A DNA stretch of 64,000 nucleotides from Diospyros lotus (taxonomy: Eukaryota > Streptophyta > Magnoliopsida > Ericales > Ebenaceae): the NCBI RefSeq assembly GCF_014633365.1, contig NC_068342.1, positions 3,334,622 through 3,398,621 of the forward strand. The letters are read 5' to 3'. The notes beneath the pieces are model-generated. The model saw only the letters and a list, made by a program, of their open reading frames with translations, did no database searches and had not been told where the DNA came from. How positions within the stretch are numbered: position 1 is the stretch's first letter; each line of letters starts with the position of its first letter. Positions 34,137 to 46,167 of the stretch are shown here, piece after piece. A program made the position numbers and the translations under genes.

Positions 34137-36361
34137 CCGCCATCCGATTCCATAGCAGAGAGTGGAAAGAAGCTTAATTTTGTATATATACACATATATA
34201 CACACACACACACTTACATATATGCATCATGAGCTGAGAGATCACAGGCGGCCATTCCATTCATCTGGGGGGACTTAAGTGGCAAGACTACTGCAATTAG
34301 TTCTACTGATTCATTCAGTGCTGCAAGAGCATCTGTTCTTCCTTTTTCTTCTTTTCATTTCATATATTTCCAAGGTTTAGTACTAGACAGCAGGGTAGGG
34401 TTGGCATAAAAAGCTTACTATTAAGAGAATGAATTTGGGTTCGTCTCTTGTATGAAAATCCTAATGTTATCTATCATTCTAGCAACAGTTTTTGGGCATA
34501 AAGATTCTGTAAGGATATGTTTTTTCTTACAGAAATAGTTGGGAAGGGATCTCGGAACCTTGAAGACAAGTCAAAGCAGCTCATCTGGGATCTGAAGAAA
34601 GAAGCTTGACGAATACCCGCAAGAAGGAATTAAAAAAAAAAATAAAATTTAAGGGTAGTGACGAAGAAGGAGCCTCATGTGTACAAAAAATATATGTAGC
34701 TCCGATGAAGCATCTTTGGCTTGTTGACTCTGAGGAGAGAGATGCTGCTGCTGTGACCCCTGAAGATTTGACTTGGTTTGGGCTTGGGCAAAGGATTTCA
34801 AAGTTGCTACTTTGGATACCCAACAACTCAATGGGACAAGGCATTCGATCGGTAGAAGACTTCTGATTATTTTCAGGGCATTAATGATCATATTTTCAAT
34901 TAGTCAAATCAAATTACGAGAACATTATTTTATAATTTATATGCTTCTGTACGTAAGTGCCAACCCACTTTTGCAATAGATAGTTCCAAAGCTGGATGAT
35001 ATATCTTGAAAGACAGCTTTATCCCTTAGTTAGGATTTAATCTTCTCAATGCATGCTTGCAATACAAGCTCCCAAAATCACGTATTGACACAACTGGACA
35101 AACTGGGTTTGCTTCCTTTTAGAGAAAAATAGTCTCCAAGCGTCTCATAGAGCCTAATGAAGAGGCTTCTGATAACCCAAATGAACAGAGTGATATCCTT
35201 TGCTCTAACACTTAACGTCTTAGGTATAAATCTTGTGCCCAACGATTGCTTGAGGGCAAGAAGTTGATGACATTACAATAGATAACTCGTAACAAACGTA
35301 TATGTAAATATTTTGAATGACTAGTATGTTAACTCTCACCAAGTAAAAGTGTTGTCTAAGTCACTTGGGATTTGTCTTCTGCTGAACAAAATAAAAAGAA
35401 AAAATCCACCCCAATTCTTTGTTTCAAACGCATAGAAGAAAAGCTGGCAGAGAGAAATACACTATAGGCTCGTGATACATTCCCTGGCACTTTGCAGTTT
35501 AAGTTCCTATCTCAAGGTGAATGGATCTCTGTTTGATTTCACCCATCTTCTCTTTTCTTTCCTCTGCTCTATCCTGATAAGTATTTGAGTTTCCACCTTT
35601 CAAGCTTCAACAATTACACAACAAATAACACAGCCATACAACACTAACTCATTCAAACACTACACTAAGCTTATACAACAGAAGCCAGGAGAGGAAGGAA
35701 AATAATCAACAAAGATGCCTCTGCCGATTCAACCGACTGTAATAGATTGCTGCAATCAGCACAACAAACAAATTGCAACAGGATTTGGCATTCCAAAAGC
35801 CTCATCGAGTACAAAACTATGGGATCCAATAGCACCCTTCAGCAGGAAACACCCCAACAATTTTCCCTTGGTACTTTTCAAGAGCCAATGCGCAAATGTG
35901 GCAGCTCTGGAGGGTTACAGCTTATGAGATTCCCCCACAAATTAGCAAGCGTAAGAAAATAGTGATCCCCATTCCAGAACACCATTTTCATTGCTGATAC
36001 AGGCAAAATAAAAGAAAGACTGTGAGATGGTACCTAACATAAAGGAAAAGATTCTTAAACACGATTGCAATCTATTTCTATTTAGTATAAAGTAAACACG
36101 CTACACTTTTAAGAGAAGATTTAGGACAGTATAAAATTTTGTGATCAGGTTTCATATAGTAGCAAATCTTGATATTTCAACATTGCATTTTTAATGTTAC
36201 ACGAGGAATGGAATGATTCTATCAGATGTAATAGTTTTAACTATCTGAATCAGACAACCGACTTTATAGAATTATAATATGAAGAGGTAAACTTTTCATA
36301 ATTAATTTCCACAATTTACATTAGTAGAAATTGATCATTTTTATTGCCTTGCCCTCTCAGG
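34137..36361. other. Intergenic region between CLE and the aftiphilin-like gene
   Basis: No supported gene. A plus-strand ORF of 86 codons (34606-34866) and two overlapping short ones (35715-35962) have no recognisable motif. The right part probably contains the 3'UTR of the minus-strand gene ending at 36362. Confidence 0.5.
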
Positions 36362-39300
36362 CTAACATACTTCAGTATTTACATCAAAGTTCGGAATTTG
36401 CTCACCTGGAACTGCTTCTGAAGTTAGAAGTGACAGCTGGCACACAGAAGCTTTCTGATTGAATACATGGTTTCCAAGGTCAAGCACATCAAGATCATGA
36501 ATATACTTGATTGACTCCCATAAGGCCTCAACTGTACTATGATATTCAAAATCAATTGGATCAGATATACCTAGGAGTGCTTCCTCGAGTCCTGAACTCA
36601 ACCATAGAGTATAACACTCTTCCAGGAGAACATCAATGCTTTTAGAATTTACAGAACTTGATAGTACCCATGGCTTGTAAAGTTTGATTGAGGCTCCAAG
36701 AACTAGAACTACTCTGTATATCTCTCCAAGAGCAAGGATAAAATGCTTCCCTGTGATTACCATACCCATTGAGTTAAAATTGAAATTGTAGACACATGAA
36801 ATTATAGCTGTTGTGTCCTGAAGCCAATGTTCTATTGGCAAGTACTAACGTTAACTAGATGCACTACCTCGAGGTTCAGAAAGTATCCAACTCTGAAGAT
36901 TGTTATCTACGAACTGCTTCCACATCCATGAGCCATGCTTCAACTCTTGAGCACATACAGAGATCATCTTGAACCAAGTGGAGACATAAATGCTCTGATC
37001 CTCCATTGATCCTACTGTAAGAATATTTAGAATAAATGTGGTATGTATCAGCAGTTCAATTGCTGATTTCAAGTCTTTCTCCGCCTGTAACAACAAAATA
37101 GAAGTTCTGTCAAGGGGTATATCCACAAGTCACCAAATGAACCAATTATGAGAATAATAGAGTTACACACACTCCTGATTTAAAGCCATAGAGAAACTTT
37201 TGGTTTTCCATATATCTTATTCCTAATATCCCCACTTAGTGGGATTAAGGCTTGTGCTTGTTGTAGTACATCTTTTCCTTATATCTTCTATAAGCTCTTA
37301 ATTAACATATCACCTGAACATGTTCACCTTATATAGTATTTTCAGCTCATTCCATTTTGAACTTGTTTCTAAATGCCATAATGGTCATAACTTGAAACAG
37401 GAGCCACAAACACAAAGCACATGATTTATCAAAAGGAATACTTTGTATTTGGTAGTTTTTCCCTGGATAAAAAGAATATCCAAATGTAGAACTGTAGAAG
37501 CACGTAGGTCTTCGGCTAGCAAGTTATTCCAAAATTCCAATAAAGTTAAAGAAAAAGATACATACTAATTGCAATTTTCTTGACAAGTGATATTCTGATT
37601 CCAGTATTTGGAACTTCGGTTCATGAAGGACTTCAACTAAATCACCAAGGCTAATATCTACAGGAAGCTGATCCTCTGAATAGTTTTTGGAGCTTATATT
37701 CTCTTCAGGAAGTTTCTTACAGGCCTCCTGTAAAAGATAAAACAAGCACTAAGTGAATAATAACACATGGATATATTCAATATTAGAAAACACATGACAT
37801 CTCTGCATCATAAATTTATATTTATAAGTGCATAATAATAATTTGAATAAAGGGCACCCTCAGTGCAAGAGGCTCCCTATTTGTGAGGGTCAAACAAGGA
37901 GGTTGCCTTGAATTCAAAATTGAATAAACCAATTCAAAGTATGGCAGGGATAGGATGTTTGACTAACTCTTGCTCTATAAATAGCCTCCCATATTTGATT
38001 ATTCAGAGTAATGAGTTGTGAACATTACAGAAATCTTAAGAGAGATTGTGAGATTGGGTGTATAGGGGTTTTGAGGTTGAGTGAGAGTTTTATCTTTTTC
38101 GTGAAGGCATTATTCACATAATGAATTTCTGATCCTCCTTAGTCTATCGATGTAGACACAATGCCGAACCACGAAAAAATTGTATGTCCCTTAATTTTGA
38201 TGTTGTGTGGGTGTTATAGATTTATGTCTATTTTGATTTATCCCTAACAAGCAGTATCAGAATCCTACTCCAAAGGAAATTGAAAATCCTAATGAAGTAA
38301 AAATATTGAAAACATGCTCCCAATCAAATTCTAGTTCTGAAAGTTTTGGAATTCCCATTTTCAAGGTCAATTATGAAACTTATACTCAACAAAGTCAACA
38401 ATCTTATTTCTACTGAAGTGGTAGGCTAAACATCCTGGCATAAAGTTCCCAAACAAGGAAGTCTCTAAGTCTGAGGAAACCAGAGCTTGAATCCTCTAAA
38501 CAAGAAAACATATTCTTGAAGCAAAAATACGATCAGAACTATTTTATTATCTTATACATTGCATGATTAAACTGCAAGTTTGAAGAATATAGCAATCTTT
38601 CCTTGGTTACGTTCATTCTACTTCACAAGAAAGATAATTCTTTGAAGTAAAAATGCCAGCAGAAGATTTTTGGCATTAACATTCATAAAAATTAGATGGT
38701 GGATACTCCTCAAGATACATCTATCAACTGCAGAATACTCAAAATAAATGACACAAGATATTTTAAGAAACTCTGGATGTGAGAAATGGAGAAACAAGGA
38801 ACACAATTGAGCAGATTTCAGAAAGTTCTACATTAAAAATGGTAAAAAATAATTAAAAAGAAAAAACCTTAATCTAATTCATTATGAGACAGGTACAAAA
38901 AAAAAAAAGAATTGCTCTTCAAACAACCAGAAAGCACTGGATATTAGACTCCAAAGATTCAAAGCAGAAATTAGCAAGAACTTATAATACAAAGCCTTGA
39001 TGATCAATTACCAACCTGGATTTCCTCCTCAATTGCTGCAGCTTTTCCATCCTCACCAGAAAGAGCAGCAGTATTTTGAGCTTTCTAACAAAAAAGCAGA
39101 TTTCAAAATTTAATACCAATTGTGAACTAATCATAGAAAGATTTCAAATAGTATACCTACCTTTAGCCTGTTGAGATGGCATCCACAGACAAAGGACAGC
39201 CTGTCATTTAATTTATAATAGAAGTCTAGATAATTAACCAGCTTTAATTTGGTAGAAAAATTTTCCTTCGCATCCATAGCACCAGGAAGAGAAACCTGAT

Positions 39301-39907
39301 CTACAACTGTGGTCTGAGAGGAGGCATCTTTAAATTCCTGTGAAGCATCACCAAAGTCATCATCATGATTCATTGTAGAGGAGGCATCTTTAAATTCCCA
39401 TGAAGCATCAACAAAATCATCATCCTGATTCACTTGATTCGTACTGAGCACGTCAGAGTACAATAGATTTTCATTAACTTTTTCGGGGCTGCGAAGAGAG
39501 GTATGCTCTACAGGTCCAGATAGGGAAGGTGCGTCTTGAAACTCCCAAGAAGCATCATCAAAATCATCATCACAGTTAACTGGACTAGGATTGAGCACTT
39601 CATTAGAGGAGTCCAACCTGTTTCCAACAAGTTCTTCTGTCTTGTCAACAGGAGGGATCTCAGCTTGACTGTACAAATTTGATATGAGATCATGGATAGA
39701 AATAACAGAACCCTGACTATTAATGCCATTTCTTAGGTGGGGCAAGGTTTCAAACGTAAAGGCATCCTGGAGTTTCAAGGAATCACCAAGTTCTTGTTCC
39801 TCATCACCAAAAATGGACAGAGGCAGGGCTTCTTTATGATTCTTAGATATTGTCTCATTTCCCTGTGATAAAAATTGGCAAGGAGTTACTAAGGGAGTGA
39901 CAAGAGG

Positions 39908-39940
<33 letters not shown>

Positions 39941-42512
39941 GTTTGGGGGTGGGGGGAAATGGCCACATATTTTCTATTACAATATGTGAGCACACTATTT
40001 ATCCTGAAGTAGGATGTGGGAAAACATAACAATAATGACTTGATTTTCACATTTTTAATTCCACCATTTGATTCTTGGCTTTGTTTTTTATTGTTCTCTC
40101 TCAGTTCTTTGATAGAGATGTCAAGGACCATAAGCCCATGTTGAGGTGGTTAGGCACTCTCTTCATTTAACTTTACAATTTTTACAACATAAGCAATCCC
40201 TTTGGTTGAATAAATTGAATACAAGCAGCAAAAGTTCAAGCATACAACAGTACACACTGTTTGCCAGGGGTGCAGCCTGCAGGTGTTAAATGCACAAGCA
40301 AACCAGAGGGACAAGAAGGGGCACAAGGACACTTGCTGCTTTAATACTTATGAAAAACCAAGGTGATGAAGATACAGCTGAATATTTCAGAATCTTAGTT
40401 ATTTAGGAACTTTAGAGTTACCTGCACTTTACCATCAGAAGCAAGCTCTTCAACTTCAGAATGAGGAAAGTCACTAACCACATTGTCCTGCAACCATATT
40501 ACCGTTTCAGTAAGCACATACCAGAGACATTTAGAGATAAGAAAGCAAAGGGCAAGAAAGCAGTATCTGACCTCCTTCAATCCGGTTCCAGTAAATGAAC
40601 CATGGAAATCACCAAAACTTTCCCCAAAATCAACAGCCCCAACAACAGGATCAGAAATCAACCCACTTTTAGCACTCTTCTCCTCACTTTTAAAAAGTGA
40701 ATCTGATGTGTAGCCCGTTTGAGCAAATGTCTGTGGCTTGAAATCAAAACCAATATCCACTGCTTGAGGTTTACCTGAAAACCCAGCTGAGGTTGAAAAT
40801 AAATCAATAGATCCATTTGAACCATTGCCAAGCCCAGACGAAAAGCCAGTAACCTTGGAATTTGCGTGATCCATTCCGTTGACCTTTAAATAAGAAAACA
40901 CAGAACCGATGAAACACACCTTGTACTTGTACAGGTAACCTTAAAACATTCAACAGCAGTAGTTATCCATTCACAAATCTTATCATCGCAATGTTAACCA
41001 GATAATTAATTGAAGTAGTTCTATTTTTCTTAACAAAAAACTATACTCACAGGTGATGTAATTAACACGATTATATCTACAAACTCATAACTGTACCTGA
41101 GTTCATTCTAGTCCTATCACCAATAGAATTTTGAACTGACAGAAGTTGTTCTAATATGCACATTGGGGATAATGCAGGTTCAAATTTTAAGCAACTATCA
41201 ATGTATAAGCTTAAACAAGCCTTGAGTACAATGTCTTTACCTTATCATTCTTAAAGGCAACCTCTGGTTCTGAATATGCATCCTTAAATTCCCATCCATC
41301 CTCGTCCCCATCATAATCTACATTCCCACCAGAAGGGTCTGAGTTTGAAAAGAAACCATCAAAATTTGCACTCTTTCCCCTGAAATTTGCCGTAGATTCA
41401 TGCATATTTGAATTCAACCCATTTGAAATTTCAGTCCTGGGGCTCTCGCTGTAAGTATTTGTAACTGCATCAAAAACAATGTTCCCGGAAAATAAATCAG
41501 CGTTCATATTCAGTTGACCCGAATAGGAGTTCAACCCACTTTCTGCCTTCATTCCGTGCGCTTCACTATCATTGTTTTGAGAAAATAAATCAGAATTTGA
41601 ACTCAACTCATTTACAGCCTTAATCTTCGGAGTCTGACTATCATTTTTTCCGGCAAATAAATCCCAATTCAAACCGAACTCATTTGAAGGCTTAATCTTT
41701 GAGCTCTGACTATGATTTTTTCCTGCAAACAAATCTGAATTTGAACTCAATTCATTCACAGTCTTAATTTCCGGACTCCCAGCATCATCTTTTCCATAAA
41801 AAAAACCAGAATTCAAACTCAAACCAATTCCGGTCTTAATCTTTGGACTCTGACTAGTATAATTTCCAGCAAACAAATCTGCAATGGAACTTAACCCGCT
41901 TTCAGTCTTTATCAGCGAACTATGAGTACCATTGTTTCCAGCAGATAAATCCGAGTTCAACCCACTTGATGTAGATACCAAACCATCAATATTTGCCTTG
42001 AATCTAACCCATTTGAATGAATTCAAGCCATTCTCAGCCTTGATCTGTTGACTCTGATTGTACAGATTGGCAACAACATCGTTAAACGCAAGTCCTATGA
42101 ACATATTCGATCCATTTTTAACACTTCCGGCAGGTTTATCACCAGCTGGAGGATCAGGCGCGCCGGATTGCTCCTCCTCCTGGTCTTCCTCGCCGAATAT
42201 GGAAAGCGGCAAAGCCCCTTTGGGCTTGGGTATCGGTTCGGTTCGTGTCGGCTTCGATTGCGAGGGCGCGGCCGAGTGATCCGGGAAAAACCCGAAAGGA
42301 TCGAAGGGTTTCGAAGGCAATTGGGCGTTGGTGAAGCCACCGGAGGGCTCAGATCCGGTTGGGGTTTCCATAAAATCACCCCATTCGTCGTCGTCGTCGG
42401 AGCGTTTTGGAGGTTTGATCTGATCGGAAGAGAAGGCGTGATTGGGGAAGGATGCGAAGGTGAATTCACCGAAGCTCTCGTCATCGTCATCATCTGCTTT
42501 GGTGTCCATCAT
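36362..42512 (-). CDS. Aftiphilin-like / dentin sialophosphoprotein-related clathrin-adaptor-binding protein
   Basis: Eight exons (41241-42512, 40572-40883, 40422-40487, 39161-39862, 39016-39084, 37566-37727, 36868-37084, 36362-36750) give 1062 aa. Plant orthologues are annotated as dentin-sialophosphoprotein-related or aftiphilin-like. Motifs seen: FGEF (14-17), WGDF (44-47) and FGDF (514-517), which fit the aromatic-Gly-acidic-aromatic consensus bound by AP-1 gamma-ear/GGA domains; DPF at 71-73; five DLF motifs in a 24-residue repeat array (212-341); and acidic DDDFDDASWEFQDA-type blocks at 648, 697 and 717. ALPLSIFG plus an NLY(N/S)Q motif occurs in both exon 1 and exon 4, suggesting an internal duplication. 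The helical C-terminal region (about 740-1062), containing LALGEIYRVV, is the conserved part. The N-terminal two thirds is low-complexity and probably disordered. The role in clathrin-coat trafficking is inferred. Confidence 0.88.
37853..37925 (-). mobile_element. Au-type SINE 3' fragment (reverse orientation)
   Basis: The plus strand reads GGGCACCCTCAGTGCAAGAG, GCTCCC, TGAGGGTC and AGGAGGTTGCC, the reverse complement of the Au SINE 3' half. It is short and next to the copia-like LTR. Confidence 0.4.
37930..38250 (+). mobile_element. Copia-like LTR fragment in aftiphilin-like intron 5
   Basis: It has a CTATAAATAGCC TATA box at about 37975, a region typical of copia LTR 3' ends (GTAGACACAATGCCGAACCAC) and an end TCCCTAACA followed by AGCAGTATCAGAATC. 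That last sequence is a decayed version of the GGTATCAGAGC tRNA-iMet primer site. The left boundary is uncertain. Confidence 0.55.
41478..41963 (-). repeat. Coding minisatellite (72-bp unit) in aftiphilin-like exon 1
   Basis: Residues about 184-345 consist of six to seven units, mostly exactly 24 residues, of the form ELSSNSDLFAGKNxSQxxKI. DLF starts at residues 212, 260, 284, 308 and 339, and one unit has GFF at the equivalent place (236). All units keep the frame. Confidence 0.85.
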
Positions 42513-42522
42513 AGCCGATTAA

Positions 42523-42545
42523 TCTCTCTCTCTCTCTCTCTCTCT
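42523..42545. repeat. (TC)n tract upstream of aftiphilin-like ATG
   Basis: About eleven TC units directly 5' of the start codon; on the gene's strand this is a GA-rich 5'UTR, common in plant genes. Confidence 0.85.
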
Positions 42546-42758
42546 GTGGTTCCTTTCAGTGCGTTTGGATGGATTTGACGCGCATGTGTCGGCTGGAAAG
42601 GCAGTTCCCCACAATCTAGTTTTCAGCTCAGATAGCACCGTCCTCCATTCCCTGACCTCGGATGGCTCGGCGGCCGCGTTCGTTTCCTTTCTCGGTAAAA
42701 AGCAGGAAACCTCAGTTGCCTATGCAGATGCGATTCGTCGGTTGTTCTCTCAGATGGA

Positions 42759-42794
42759 CACACACACCCGTATATATATATATACGCGTGTGTG
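42759..42794. repeat. Inverted repeat / hairpin around (TA)n
   Basis: ACACACACCCGTATATA and TATATACGCGTGTGTGG can fold into a near-perfect stem around a TA run. It lies 0.25 kb upstream of the aftiphilin-like gene. Confidence 0.6.
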
Positions 42795-42796
42795 GT

Positions 42797-44264
42797 GACA
42801 CCTTATATTAATATATTATATATTTATATTAATATAATACATAATATAATATATTAGTATACAATTATCAATTGCATTTTTTTTAATTTTTATTAGGTTA
42901 TGTTTGGGAGTCTTTAAAATGATTGGCATTTCTCTCCATACACCTCAATTTTAGAAAGATAGAATTAGGAGGAAGAATGGAGACGTTGGATTCTTTTTAA
43001 ATATCTTCTTTTAAATAAGGTTATATTTGTTAAAATAAGTAAAATTATATCAAGATAATATTAAAATATTTTTCAGATTAAAATATAAAATAATGGAGAT
43101 AAGGATAAGAAATATTTTAACATTTTTTTATCAGAATGTTTATTAAATTTTTTAAAATATTTTAGGGAGCACACGAGTATTTTTTTGTATCCGTAAGATT
43201 TAAAATAAATTTATTTGAAGGGGAGAGAGAAATATATTTAGATAATCTCGAATAAGAAGTTAAGTGATTTTTTTTTAAAAATTATCAGATAACTTTAACA
43301 AATATAATAAAAATTACTTTTGTTTTGAATGCTTTTATATGTAATTTTTTTTAATTCATATCTTAATTAACAAACATTACCATTATCAACACTCGTAAGT
43401 GAATAATTATGAATGAATATTTGATCTCAATGTTATATATAATATCAAAATTCGATATCTTTCACTATGTTTATTAAAAATATAAAATTTAACCTTTTAG
43501 AAATGTGTTGAAAAATATGAAAGTCATACAAATTAGAAGTGGATTCACACAAAATTCACTAAAATTTCATTGCATTTATCTGTGCATCCAAAGTAGGTGG
43601 TGGAGCTATATAGATTGCCCATTAGATACCTTTAATGCTTAATTGGTAGAGATTTCTAATTACAAGTAATAGATAGTTAGGTTAACTTATGAATTATCAT
43701 TTCATTCAGAAAGGCTTTAAGATAATTATATCTTTTATATTATTATACAAAATTTAAACCATCCATCATGTTTGGGGAAATTTTGAGTATTTGGAACATA
43801 ATCAAACTGAATGTCAAGAACTTAGTGCAGGTCAATGAAAAGGGTGGAAATACATACATGCATATCTGAAACTGTCAATCAGCAAGATCAAGACAATTTT
43901 CCCAGGAAACAAACAGGAAAAACCATCCAAAAGATCACAAAACCTGCCCTGGAGACAAAGTTGAACAAATTTAAGGGTCTAGAGTGAGTTTCCATTTTGT
44001 TTGAACTTAGGAGCAACCAAGCAATTGCAAGCTCGGGTTTAGTTGCATTAACAAGGCCACATTGACATTCCTTAAAACAAGCATCTGGAACAGAAAAGAT
44101 CAGCTAGCATACTTAAAAAGTTCATCCCAGTGGAAGATATATATTACATTACAATGAGAAGAAGATGATAAGACACTAATGCTGGTACTAAATTAGATCC
44201 CCTCTAAGGTCACAAAGCTACATTTTTCCTGCACAAGAGGCAACCAAAGAGTTGCATGCATTAG
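42797..44264. other. AT-rich intergenic region
   Basis: It contains the MITE-like repeat at 43019-43381 and, at the right end, the 3'UTR of the GPI-anchored protein gene. No other gene seen. Confidence 0.6.
43019..43381. mobile_element. MITE-like repeat, copy 1
   Basis: The left end GGTTATATTTGTTAAA and right end TTAATTAACAAACATTACC are inverted repeats. The whole 363 bp aligns in direct orientation with 59643-59996, sharing blocks such as TTTTTTAAAATAT, GCACACG/AACACATGC and ATAAATTTATTYG. AT-rich, no ORF. Confidence 0.6.
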
Positions 44265-45663
44265 CTACAGCACGAGAAGCAGCACTCCCAACAGCAAAAT
44301 TATCAAGCAGTGACCCATCCACCGGGCAGCCTTAGGAACCAGATCCTCGGCGGCGCTGACAAAGCTTCCGGATGGTGTGTTCGTCGTCAAGACGACCACC
44401 ATCCAATCATCTTCTGAGCCTAAGCCGACCCCGGTGTACTTGGAATCGTTGATGTACCTCGAGTACTCGGTGCTCGTGTAGTTTGTCAGGACCAAAGTGG
44501 GAACAAGCTTAGGAACACAAACCGGTAATACCACCCCGTCCATCGTCGTACTTATGTTGATTTTGCACTTCCTGAGAAGCCCCGGGTAATTGGTAATTTG
44601 AGTTTGGGAGCTCGACGTGGTGATGGGGCCGGTGGGACTGCCACATGGTTGGTCCTCCAACTGGTTGGCTATTTCATCGGCAAGGCACCCTGCTTTATCG
44701 TTCTTCCAAAGTGTCGGTAGGCTTAGCGATTGCCTGTAACTGTTAATTCCTTGAAGAAGATTGTTTTCATCACCTGTAACACATATATATAGTAATCACA
44801 ATAGACAAAGCATCAAGACACAAAAACTAATGAAAATGAGGTAGAAAAGTTTGTGCCCAATATTAGCATAGACACTGAGAACGCTTATCTGTTGTACAGA
44901 GAGGAAAGCTTTACTAAGACCAGTTTTAGGTAGAAATCATGATTCAGTTTTTGATCCGCCAGGTGTTCACTTATACCAGAACCCACCTATTTGGGCAGAT
45001 CTAACCCCTGTTTCCGGTTTTGTTTTTTAATTATACGCAGCCTTGTTTTTTGTACAACTCTTATTTTACAAAAAGTATATTGTGACAACTCTAAATCCAC
45101 AACCTTACGAGAGCTATTTTGTTATTGTACCAAATTATATCTGGTCTTTTAGTTCAAGGGATAAAATATTACTGTGTCATAGTCTTACAAATCCAGGGAT
45201 GAAGCTACTATAAAGCAAGGGTTTTCAGCCAAACTAAGCAGACCTGACAAACATTGGTACATTTGACTTTACTTTGACTTTACCCCTACAATCTACATGT
45301 TAAAAAAGCATACATGTTATGTCGTCCATGAAAGGAATCCTCTCAAGGTTTAACAGATATGGAAGCAGAGGAGCAACTAGCTAGCACCCATCAGAAAAGT
45401 GGTGGCACTGGCTTCTGCCAAAACTCAAATTAGGTTGAGCAATAGTCGTACTAATGATGCTTTGCACGTCCTAATTAAAGATGTAAAGCGAGAATACAGC
45501 TTACAAACCTGAACATGCATGGGAACGGTAGACAACGAAAGAGAAATAGGAAAACAAAAAACAAAAACCCAGAGAGAGTACCATTGCAGTAGATGAGACT
45601 AGGTAGCAGAATGCCCTGGAGAAGCAGAAAGAGGAGTGGAGAGAGCTGAAGAGACGAAGCCAT
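44265..45663 (-). CDS. GPI-anchored cell-surface protein (At5g19230/At5g19250-like)
   Basis: Two exons (45582-45663 and 44265-44773) encode 196 aa. Residues 1-26 form a signal peptide (LSPLLFLLLQGILLP). The mature part starts NGDENNLLQGINSYR and includes LWKNDKAGCLADEIANQ, paired cysteines (KAGCL, QPCG, LRKCK, PVCVP), N-glycosylation sites (NIS, NYT, NDS) and the family signature GSEDDWMVVVLTTNTP. The C-terminus is a hydrophobic tail (CLIILLLGVLLLVL), the expected GPI-attachment signal. The plant family with this signature has no established function. It is transcribed divergently from the SDR gene at 46168. Confidence 0.9.
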
Positions 45664-46167
45664 GGTTTCTTTCTTTGTTTATCTCAACAACCAAGAGAGC
45701 CAGCGAGTTTCTTCTAGATTTAGAGGGAATTTCCTGCTCCTGTTTGGCGCACAAGTAGCATATATCTTGGACTTAGATGGAAATCTAGTTGACATATTTA
45801 GAAGGAAGGAAATATTGACACATGGCCTTGTAGCGGCGCCGGTGGCCGTGGTGTTCAAACAAATAAATTAAGAAATGAAGAGCACCGACTAATGCATCCT
45901 TATCACAGCTATGCCGCCACGAGCTCTACACGTCGCAAACATGCAACCCAACTGAGACATAAGTGGGAGAGAGAAGGGGGGGAGGAATACCTCCCCTCCA
46001 GATCGGCCGGCGGACACGTGTCCACAGCATGAGGCCCGGGAGGACACCTAAGCCCTTCCCTCTTGCCACGTAGCTGCATCCTCACGCACCTTCACACTTC
46101 TATACATAATGGTTGCAACAATCATTCTCAGTGTCAGCCCCACAGATCAGAGGCTTCTTTCTCGTAT
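45664..46167. promoter_or_regulatory. Bidirectional promoter of GPI-protein and SDR genes
   Basis: Only 504 bp separate the two start codons. It contains the palindromic G-box/ABRE GGACACGTGTCC (46012-46023), further ACGT cores (TACACGTC 45927-45934; GCCACGTAG 46065-46073), an RY-like CATGCA (45940-45945) and a TATA-like TATACATAA (46101-46109) facing the SDR gene. ACGT plus RY elements are the usual signature of ABA and seed-maturation control. Confidence 0.6.
46012..46023. promoter_or_regulatory. Palindromic G-box / ABRE
   Basis: GGACACGTGTCC is a perfect 12-bp palindrome containing CACGTG, the binding core for bZIP (ABF/ABI5-type) and bHLH factors. It lies about 155 bp upstream of the proposed SDR ATG. 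Confidence 0.65.

Noticed and set aside
34606..34866. 86-codon plus-strand ORF downstream of the CLE gene
   Set aside because: No recognisable domain, begins in a poly-A-rich stretch and is overlapped by equally long minus-strand ORFs; not supported as a gene.
35715..35962. Two overlapping ~70-codon plus-strand ORFs
   Set aside because: No family motif; the region is more likely intergenic or 3'UTR of the minus-strand neighbour.
42048..42578. 176-codon plus-strand ORF over the aftiphilin-like exon 1
   Set aside because: Antisense shadow of a real exon; no domain, composition reflects the opposite strand.
46063..46167. Upstream in-frame ATG for the SDR
   Set aside because: Lies upstream of the TATA-like box and would add residues unlike any relative.
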